This document shows positions 56,812 to 64,000 of a stretch of DNA of 64,000 nucleotides, in pieces (position 1 is the stretch's first letter; each line of letters begins with the position of its first letter). Source of the DNA: Trichosporon coremiiforme (taxonomy: Eukaryota > Basidiomycota > Tremellomycetes > Trichosporonales > Trichosporonaceae). The translations under genes and the position numbers were made by a program. The stretch lies in NCBI GenBank assembly GCA_039545355.1, contig BCJJ01000002.1:1521518-1585517 (forward strand). The letters are read 5' to 3'. A model generated the notes under the pieces. That model was not told the DNA's origin. It saw nothing but the letters and a program-made list of their open reading frames with translations, and searched no databases.

Positions 56812-59583
56812 CTAGAGATCGATTAAATCACCGTTGTCGATCTTGAGCGCGTCGATGGATGCTGCCAACGCTGCTTGCTCGCTGTCTTCGGGCTTCCAGC
56901 AAACCAGCAGCTGACGCAACTCTGGCGAGACGGTTCGCTTTGCTGAATGATTCTTGCGACGCTGTCTCAATTGCGAGGATGGCTCTGCACACTCCTTATC
57001 GATCTCCTGGACGGCCTGCTTGAAGGACAGGAACAGAACCTCCGCCTGAGCGAGCGTCGTATCGAGATCAATCTGCTGTCAGCGAACCACCACAGCTCGT
57101 CGCTTACCGTTCCACTGAGGTCATTGGCATATTTGAGCACCTCGTCAAACTCGCTGAGGTATCGCATGATAACATCGCGGTGGCTCTGGAGAACCGCCAG
57201 AGCGACGAAAAGCACGAAATTATTCGAGTAAAAGTTTGTCCACAAGACCTCCCACAGTTTGACGACGTTCTCGAACGAAAACTCGCGCTTGAAGCTAATG
57301 AGAATCCATCGGAAGCAGAAGAACAGGTTCAGTGACCCTGTCTTCTCCAAGTGCTCGTACAGCTCGGGGTCCATCAACTGAATCAGTTGCTGCAGTGTGC
57401 TCAGCTGTTTGCGCATGCCGCTCTGGTCACGAAGGAAGTTTGATTCCTGGGTGTCAGCCATTGCAGTGAAGGGACACCTTACCATCATACGCATCACTCC
57501 ACAGAGACCCCAGAACGCATCGGCCTCGTTGGCGTCGGCAACAAAGTAGATGGGGCTAAGCAGGTCGGACATCCCTGGACGTGAGATGAGCACATTTGCA
57601 CAAAACCTACCTTGAACGTAACCGAGATCAGGTGCATGTACATGATATGTCATTAGGATGCGGCGGAGCGCAGAGATGTGAGCTGCAAGTCAGTGGCGAA
57701 TGCGAAGTGGCAACGTACGGTTCAACGCAGCGCGACCCCCTTCCTCCTCTTTGTCGTTGCCTTCCCCCCACAAACTCGTTCCAGCCCCACATGCCTCCTT
57801 CTCCTCATTCCCTAAGTACTCCGGCTCAACCGCGTACAGCTCATGGTTCCGGTCCGTTCGTCGGCAATCAACCTGTTCGTGTTAGTTCGCGCCTAACAGG
57901 TCTAGCACTCACGTCAATGCGGTGCCACTCTTCGCGCCAGTCTGGTGGGGTATCACCCTTGCGCGCTCGGTCCTGCCATCCCGTGAGGAGCTTGTAGTAT
58001 TCCGACCGCTTCTCACGTAGCACCTTTTCACGAGCAGCGCCTCGTTTACCCGAGTCCCCAGACGAGTCACCCACGTTCCATGGCACGACTCCCAGCAGTA
58101 CCTCCCAAGCTTGCCGGCGTGCTTGAGACTGGGAGGATTCATCTGAGAAACCTCTTCGGAAGATTTCGCCCCTGGCAAATTCCTCATCCATGTCGCCGGC
58201 AATGAACGCTTGCCAGTCGGGAACGGTGATGGGGTGATGCGGATCCCTCGTCGGCTTCGGGACCGGCTGCTTCGAACGTGATACTAGTGAGAAGACCCCC
58301 AGATCTGTGAGATCGTCCTCACTTTGACCAGCTTGTCCCGCTTGCGCTGCCAGTTCGCTACGGCGGGAGCGTTCGCCTTCCTCGGCCACTACACGCGCCC
58401 AGCGCGCCAAGTACAGTCGCGCAGCTTCAAACTCCGTGGCAACATCGGGACTCCGCTCGGAGCCGAGCTTTGGCCGCAAAGTGCTTTCCCACTCCCCGGG
58501 TGCGTTCACCAGAGTGCGGAAAGCGGGTGGAAGGTGAGGTACGACGGGCTTTGCTAGGGGATGGTTGAGAACGTTCTGGGCGGCATGTCTTGCAATGTTA
58601 GTGACGTTGGACAGCCCGACGAGTAATGAGTCCTTTGGCGAAGACTGGTTCATCGCTTGCAGACTCGGGTACTGCATGTGTGGCGCTTGCGGCGGGTACG
58701 AGATCGGAGTTGAATCACCGGTTCGCTTGACTTCCTCGTAGCCAGCTTCATGAACCTCTCTGTCAGCCTTGCTAGGATTCACCAGCCAGAGTTCCTCTCC
58801 GCTACCGTTCATTACCAGACGCGAGCGAATAACGGTGGCGTGCTGTCGGAGGACAACGAGAAAAGGGGGGAAGCCCCAGGGCGGAGTGGGGGGGTCGGAA
58901 GAACGAGGCGTCGTGATAAGTGGCGTCTGATCGTCATGGAAGAAGAGCGTAGGCAAGGATACGCCGCCGGCGAGGTTGAACGTAACTGAACCGTACCAGT
59001 GTTGGAGGCTGGGCTGCTGAGTTAGCAAGGGCTGTCCGCCATGCGCTCACCGGGTAAACTAGCAAGCTATACAGCTCGGATACGGAAATGGAAAAGGCAT
59101 ACTTCTCTCCCCGAGGCGCTGGAAGCGATACGAACACGAACCCTGCCGTCAGCGGAGCGTTACGGGCACCATCACGTACCTTCTTCCTCAGCTGCAGCTC
59201 CATTCGGTCTGTCCTCCACACGCTTGTAATTACGCCGGTCCTCTTCAGACATTCGCATGAAGAGCTCATCGGGAACCCATACGACAAGTATCTCCTTCCC
59301 GCTTGTAGAGTTGGAACCGGAACTCTCAGGAACACGGGGGACCTCCTTGTCGACCTCCACAAGTCCTAAGAGCCCGGAGATGTTGTCGCGACGCAGCTGA
59401 GTGGGGTGTATCGCGACGTGGGACTTGCAGTAGATTAAACGCGCCTTACGCTCTGGAGCGGCCGTGTAGTTGGGAACATGCTCGAAGCTGTCTGTCGACT
59501 CCCTTCTCTGCGAGGTCGGCAACTCAATGGTTAGCAGAGTGGCTACGTTCGTCGCAACTCACCGGTCTGTCGGTCCTCGTCAT
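56812..59583 (-). CDS. GYP7: GYP7-type TBC-domain Rab GTPase-activating protein
   Basis: Stimulates GTP hydrolysis on Rab/Ypt GTPases, in yeast mainly Ypt7 at the vacuole. Nine minus-strand exons: 59563-59583, 59180-59522, 59051-59142, 57913-59016, 57719-57872, 57611-57682, 57483-57574, 57108-57446 and 56812-57072. The 825-residue frame is continuous across all eight introns (33-40 nt each). An N-terminal DUF3548-like region (about 15-200) is followed by the TBC domain from about 440. It starts with RRQAWEVLLGVVPWN and has the arginine finger IxxDxxR at I519, D522 and R525 (RIDVDCRRTDRN). The glutamine finger is at Y593-Q595 (LGYVQGMSDLLSPIYF). MRMMESNFLRDQSGM and FSFENVVKLWEVLWTNF are typical Gyp7 segments. 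The C terminus reads IDLDTTLAQAEVLFLSFKQA. It is divergent from SEC24. Confidence 0.95.
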
Positions 59584-59893
59584 TGTGTAATGGGTGATAC
59601 AGTAGAATGATAAAGCCAAGGAACCAAATAATGGACGAGATAGCCTCCGGCTGCTAGGTGAGGAGGAGGCGAAGAAGGAAATGCACAAACTGGACGCAGA
59701 TGACGGTCTGAACCTAGGCGAGTGCGCGTCGTTCAGAGTGGCTCGTCGCGGGGGCGATCATGACGTTGAGCGATGCCGAAATTTAAATTTTCCCCCCGTT
59801 TAAATGTTGGCGCCTGTGATGAGCTCTATAGAGGTCGCGTGTTCGACGTGTTCACTGTCACTAGCATCGACCTCATCGCTCGACCCGTCTGGC
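59584..59893. promoter_or_regulatory. Divergent GYP7/SEC24 intergenic region
   Basis: About 310 bp separate the two start codons and must hold both promoters. An AT-rich patch at 59778-59804 (aatttaaattttcc, then gtttaaatgttg) is the clearest candidate core element for SEC24. An ATG at 59804 would add 30 Ser/Thr-rich residues in frame to Sec24. Confidence 0.55.
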
Positions 59894-62800
59894 ATGCCCC
59901 CTCGGTCACGCTACGCCGTCGACCCGTCCCTCACGGCTCAGGCCAATCCGGCCCAGCAGTGGGGCCAGCCACAGCCGCCTCACCACCAGCAGGACCCCAC
60001 GTTCGCTCCCGGCTTCGGTCAGGCTGCACCTCCGCCTCAGCAATACGGGCAGCAGGACGGCCAGTCACAGCAGACCGAATACCAACAGCATGGATACCAG
60101 CAGCCATACATGAACCCTAAGGGTCCGCAACTGCACAACGTTCCCGATGACCGGCATCGCGCCGCCCCGACCGGCCCCTACGCCCCAGTCCCCGGCCAGC
60201 ACCAGCTGCAGCCGCACGCCCAGCAGCCGGTACCGGCACCTCAGACGCACCAGTACAATTACCCTCCGCAGAACCACATCCCTCCGCCTCCGCATGCAGC
60301 TGGTCCGACGTTGACGGGTCCTCGTGTTCGCATCGACCCTTCGCAGGTTCCGGACCCTATCGACGCTCAGGAATTGGACCAGAACTTGTACGATGATGAG
60401 GATTTCCTTAGCTGTGACACTAAGGGACTAATTCCTCTGGCTGTGACAGACTATCGCGGTATTGACCAAGGTTTGTCATTGATTGAGCGGCCATTGCTAA
60501 TGTCAGGCAACTCGCTTCCGCGTCATCTGCGTACGACTCTCCCCACGATCCCCTCCACCTCTCAGCTTCTCGACACCACTGGTCTGCCGTTTGGCCTCGT
60601 TGTGCAGCCCTTTGCCTCTCTCCGCTACGACGAGGCGCCTGTTCCTCTCGTGACCAATTGGGTCGCCGGGGAGAGCGCGTTCGATGCTCCTCCTCCGGCC
60701 TCCGGTGACGAGGAACCTGGACCGCCGCGTTGTGACAAGTGTCGCGGGTATATCAACCCCTGGGTTCGCTTCACCCACGGTGGTCACCGCTGGCAATGCA
60801 ATCTTTGTGGTCATGAAACGAACGTGCCCTCTGCCTACTTCTCGCCGCTTACGCCCATGGGACAGCGTCTCGACCACAACGAGCGCCCCGAGCTTGAGTG
60901 CGGTACCGTCGACTTCCCCGTTCCTCGCGAGTACTGGGCTGAACAGCCAAAGGGTTCGCTACTCGACGCGGATGACGCGAGCCTGGCCAACCTGGCTGCT
61001 GCTGGCGATGCTCTTGCGACCACCGGTCATGACCTGCTCGGAGCCCTTCAGTCGAGCCTTGGCCAGACGCCGACACGAGGACCGACGCCGACGCCCAGCC
61101 ACAACAGCAAGAATCAGAATCAGCAGGACCAGCGCCGTCTGCGTCGTCCCATGCCTCTGGGCCGCGTCTTTGTCATCGATGTGTCGGCCCCTAGCGTCCA
61201 GAAGGGCATTGTGCAAGAAGTCTGCGAGGGTATCCGCAAAGCTCTGTATGGCGAGGCGAAGGAGGGAGAAGAGGGCGCCGAAGACGAGGAAGTCATTGGC
61301 AAAGGCGAGCGCGTCGCATTCGTAACTGTCGGACAGACCGTTGGATTTTGGAACATTGGCGCCGCCTTATCCCAACCTCAGCTGCTTGTGGTATCTGACC
61401 TCGACGACATTTTCTGCCCCATTGTCGGAGGATTCCTGGCTGACCCGGCCGCGTCGCGAACGCAGATCGAGAGCCTGCTCACCATGATCCCCAACACCTA
61501 CGAAGTCCAACCTGATGGAATGCAGTGCGCCATCGGATCTGCTCTGAAGGGAGCTCTGGACGGCATTCGCGGGGTGGGCGGACAGATCAACATGTTCCTT
61601 TCGGGATTGCCTGTTCTTGGTCCTGGACATCTCAAAGCTCGCGACGATCCATCGCTGGCGGGAACGGACAAGGAAAAGGCTCTCTTCACGCCGACAGACG
61701 ACTTTTGGCGTAAGACTGCGGATGAGATGGCCGAGACTGGTGTCGGCGTCAACTCGTTCGTGTTCCCGGACCAGTCTATGGACCTCGCGAATGTCGGCAT
61801 CGTCTCTGCTGTCTCTGGTGGCGAGACGTTTTTCCACCCAAAGTTCCAACCCGTGCGGGATCGCAACACCCTGCAGGCAGAGTTGCAGCGTGTCATCTGC
61901 AGCGAGGTCGCTTACAATGCGACTGTCCGCATCCGTTGCTCCAATGGCTTGCGCGTGGCAGAGTACGGTGGTAACTTTTTACAGCGCTCGCTCACCGACA
62001 TTGAGTTTGGCACCATGGACCCGAATCGCGCGTTCACCGCCACGGTCAAGCACGAGGGACACCGTCTGGACGACCGCCAGACGTCTTACATCCAGGTTGC
62101 CACGCTCTACACATCGGCCAACGGCGACCGGCGGGTTCGTCTTCTGAACCTGGCCCTGCCTGTGTCCAGCATGATCGGTAACGTCTTCCGCTTTGCCGAC
62201 TTTGATGCTGTCGTCTCTATCATCTACAAGGCCGCAGTCAGCGAGCTGCCCTATCGCAAGCTGCGCGACATTCGCCGCCTGACCATTGAGCGCGCGAACC
62301 GCATTTTGCTAAACTACCGCAAGCACTGCGCTCCCGCCGTGCAGGCTGGCCAACTCATCCTGCCTGAAGGCTTCAAACTGCTGCCCCTGTACACGCTGTG
62401 CATGATCAAGTCGAAACCGCTCAAGGGCGGAAACGTTGTACCCGATGTGCGCGTGCACTACATGCGGGCGGCGAAGAGCGCTTCGGTCACGGCCGTCATG
62501 ACTCTCTTGTACCCCCGCATCCTCGCAATTCACGACCTCGCCGACTCGTTCGGCTTCCCAGGATCGAACGGTCGCCTTCGTATTCCGCGATTCCAGCGTG
62601 CCAGTTACGCCTACATGGTCGCTGAAGGCGCGTACCTGCTCACGAATGGCGAAATCGCCATGTTGTGGTTCGGCGGCGCTGTTTCGCCCCAAATTCTCGA
62701 CGACCTGTATGGCGTTCAGTCGCTCGAAGAGCTCGACACGCGCATCACCCGGTTGCCAAAGCTGCCCACGCTGCTGTCGACGCAGGTCCGAAACATTCTC

Positions 62801-63010
62801 ACCCATCTGGAGCGCCTGACCGGGCATACTCTACCGTTACTGATCGTGAGACAGGATCGCGACGGTCTCGAGATCGAGTATGCGAACCAACTTATCGAGG
62901 ACAGCAACAACGATGCACTCAGCTACACCGACTTCCTCATGAGCGCGCACAAGGCGATCACGAACGAGATCCAAGGCAAGAGCGACGGCTGGAAGGCTCC
63001 CTGGCATTAA
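59894..63010 (+). CDS. SEC24: COPII coat cargo-adaptor subunit Sec24
   Basis: Forms the Sec23/Sec24 inner coat of COPII vesicles at ER exit sites and binds cargo export signals. Exons 59894-60470 and 60507-63010 give 1026 residues. The 36-nt intron (GTTTGT, GCTAAT branch, CAG) stays in frame and has no stop, so it can be mistaken for coding; removing it restores GIDQGNSLPRHLRTTLPTIP. The N-terminal 150 residues are Pro/Gln-rich and disordered. The zinc finger is C268, C271, C290 and C293, ending HRWQCNLC. The trunk (vWA-like) domain runs from about 410 (GRVFVIDVSAPS) and includes QPDGMQCAIGSALKGAL. The beta-sandwich includes VRIRCSNGLRVAEYGGNF. A helical domain and a C-terminal gelsolin-like domain (MLWFGGAVSPQIL) complete it. 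The start at 59894 (MPPRSRYAVDPS) is preferred; 59804 is an in-frame alternative. Confidence 0.96.
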   Translation: MPPRSRYAVDPSLTAQANPAQQWGQPQPPHHQQDPTFAPGFGQAAPPPQQYGQQDGQSQQTEYQQHGYQQPYMNPKGPQLHNVPDDRHRAAPTGPYAPVPGQHQLQPHAQQPVPAPQTHQYNYPPQNHIPPPPHAAGPTLTGPRVRIDPSQVPDPIDAQELDQNLYDDEDFLSCDTKGLIPLAVTDYRGIDQGLSLIERPLLMSGNSLPRHLRTTLPTIPSTSQLLDTTGLPFGLVVQPFASLRYDEAPVPLVTNWVAGESAFDAPPPASGDEEPGPPRCDKCRGYINPWVRFTHGGHRWQCNLCGHETNVPSAYFSPLTPMGQRLDHNERPELECGTVDFPVPREYWAEQPKGSLLDADDASLANLAAAGDALATTGHDLLGALQSSLGQTPTRGPTPTPSHNSKNQNQQDQRRLRRPMPLGRVFVIDVSAPSVQKGIVQEVCEGIRKALYGEAKEGEEGAEDEEVIGKGERVAFVTVGQTVGFWNIGAALSQPQLLVVSDLDDIFCPIVGGFLADPAASRTQIESLLTMIPNTYEVQPDGMQCAIGSALKGALDGIRGVGGQINMFLSGLPVLGPGHLKARDDPSLAGTDKEKALFTPTDDFWRKTADEMAETGVGVNSFVFPDQSMDLANVGIVSAVSGGETFFHPKFQPVRDRNTLQAELQRVICSEVAYNATVRIRCSNGLRVAEYGGNFLQRSLTDIEFGTMDPNRAFTATVKHEGHRLDDRQTSYIQVATLYTSANGDRRVRLLNLALPVSSMIGNVFRFADFDAVVSIIYKAAVSELPYRKLRDIRRLTIERANRILLNYRKHCAPAVQAGQLILPEGFKLLPLYTLCMIKSKPLKGGNVVPDVRVHYMRAAKSASVTAVMTLLYPRILAIHDLADSFGFPGSNGRLRIPRFQRASYAYMVAEGAYLLTNGEIAMLWFGGAVSPQILDDLYGVQSLEELDTRITRLPKLPTLLSTQVRNILTHLERLTGHTLPLLIVRQDRDGLEIEYANQLIEDSNNDALSYTDFLMSAHKAITNEIQGKSDGWKAPWH

Positions 63011-63784
63011 ACATTTAGATTTTGGTATAAGATGCATTTCGTTTCCTTCACACCTGCATAACTGGCGGACTAGCCGGCGGCGGATTGTTGCCTGACGGCA
63101 CTTGTCGCAGGCGACCAAGTGATGGGGCAGGGCTGGGGAGGAAACCCATGGGATGTCTTAGACAATGCTATACTGGCAAATGGAAGGCGCAGGATCGCAG
63201 GACACGAATATGCGGGCGGGCCAGTTGAAACTGCGGCTTGAATAGTCTGGGAGTCGACGTTCCTCTGACCCTCAAGACGCCGCCCTCCGCTCTCCACCCT
63301 CCCCTTTCCGCGCCCGACTAGCTCGGTACCGACCGCAAGTTGTCTGAATGTACGAGCATGGCGCGCATGGAGGCATTCAGACACTGCGGATCGGGTCACT
63401 TTCCGGGAGTGCGGCGCGCAGAAGTGCGGCGCTACAGGCTCGATTAGACGCGTTTAGTACCATGCGCCCTTACCCAGCGCCCAGTCCACGCCCAGTCTGC
63501 ACAGACACGCCACGGCACCACGCACCCACGCCTCCGTACCCCGCCCGCAGGGCTCTACTATGATGACCGCTGCGGGCTCAGTCCGGCAGATTGCGGCAGA
63601 CAGATCCGACAGGAAGCGATGACACTTGTCATCGGGACCGACAAGATCAACGATCTGATGAGCGAGATCTGTCATCGTCTGCATAAGAACAACCACCTAC
63701 GACCTTCCTTCACGATACCTCTGTACTAAACGCCTTCTTTACGAACCCCTTACGAACCCCCTGCAGTCGCGTCCAATCCAAAAT
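63011..63784. other. Intergenic stretch between SEC24 and the membrane-protein gene
   Basis: SEC24 3' end, then no supported gene. An 11-bp direct repeat (ttacgaacccc) lies at 63737-63758 just upstream of the next start codon. Confidence 0.5.
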
Positions 63785-64000
63785 ATGATGCTGGCCATCA
63801 TCCTTCCACTCTTTTTATCAGTGCTAGGTGCTCCTGTCGGTAAGTCTGACCTACCCTGGAAAGCGCTGTCAGTTGCCTTAACGCTACTCAACGCTGACCG
63901 AAGAACAAACAGACCGACCAGCCCCCGACGTCGTTGCGCGGCACGACCGCAAACGTCCAGGCGTCATTATCGGCGCGGTGGTGGGCAGTGTCGTGGGCGC
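63785..64000 (+). CDS. Signal-peptide, single-TM protein (5' end only, runs off the window)
   Basis: Exon 1 (63785-63839) encodes MMLAIILPLFLSVLGAPV, a typical secretory signal peptide. A GTAAGT donor and a GCTGAC branch point lead to an exon at 63913. Exon 2 continues in frame: DRPAPDVVARHDRKRPG, then a hydrophobic glycine-rich stretch GVIIGAVVGSVVG cut by the window edge. The layout (signal peptide, very short lumenal part, basic residues, GxxxG-rich transmembrane helix) resembles small fungal type I membrane proteins of the SKG6/Wsc-like class. The cytoplasmic part is outside the window, so no function is assigned. Confidence 0.6.
   Translation, partial: MMLAIILPLFLSVLGAPVGKSDLPWKALSVALTLLNADRRTNRPTSPRRRCAARPQTSRRHYRRGGGQCRGR

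Noticed and set aside
59804..59893. 30-residue N-terminal extension of Sec24
   Set aside because: In frame but Ser/Thr/Cys-rich and unlike Sec24 N termini, and it lies in the short divergent promoter. The start at 59894 is preferred.
1..64000. CRISPR arrays, bacterial operons, prophage or riboswitches
   Set aside because: The spliced genes, Pol III tRNA signals and eukaryote-only families show nuclear fungal DNA. No regularly spaced repeat array was seen.

Overview
This window is nuclear DNA from a basidiomycete yeast or fungus, most likely a tremellomycete (Trichosporonales or a relative). The evidence is a GC content judged by eye to be a little above 50 percent, very short spliceosomal introns (often 35-60 nt, with GTNNGT donors and CTAAC/CTGAC branch points close to the AG), pyrimidine-rich leaders, and gene families whose sequences resemble those of Cryptococcus and Trichosporon relatives. 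No organism name can be proved from the sequence alone.

Layout. At the left end, two genes run on the minus strand: RPA12 (RNA polymerase I subunit, 4 exons, 900-1753) and an Ala/Glu/Pro/Lys-rich protein gene with two possible first exons (2131-3900). An initiator tRNA-Met carrying a 7-nt intron lies at 6935-7014. A poorly resolved small minus-strand gene starts at 7779. An NAD(P)-binding epimerase-like SDR gene lies at 9531-10791 (+).

From about 10.8 to 30.7 kb I find no intact gene, only short tandem repeats and fragments that may be decayed transposon or gene sequence. At 30.8-32.3 kb a Zn2Cys6 regulator is encoded (+), but its reading frame ends just where the usual fungal middle homology region would begin. 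At 37.0-39.9 kb (-) is a large, low-complexity 889-residue protein with one dense, conserved-looking central module that I do not recognise. Small candidate genes sit at 41.9-42.3 kb (+), 45.5-46.1 kb (-) and 52.6 kb (+). The best transposon relic is a Ty1/copia-type gag fragment at 48.8-49.25 kb (-).

The right end, from 54.0 kb, is dense with housekeeping genes: DRE2 (cytosolic Fe-S assembly, +), a class I SAM methyltransferase (+), a GYP7-type TBC Rab-GAP in nine exons (-), SEC24 (COPII coat, +), and the first two exons of a signal-peptide/single-TM protein that runs off the window. GYP7 and SEC24 are divergent over about 310 bp; the methyltransferase and GYP7 converge with only 61 bp between stop codons. 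Both GYP7 and SEC24 serve vesicle traffic, but no operon-like logic is implied in a fungus.

The exon models below were built by hand from GT/AG sites, branch-point-like sequences and frame continuity. All of the multi-exon models given as firm close in frame.
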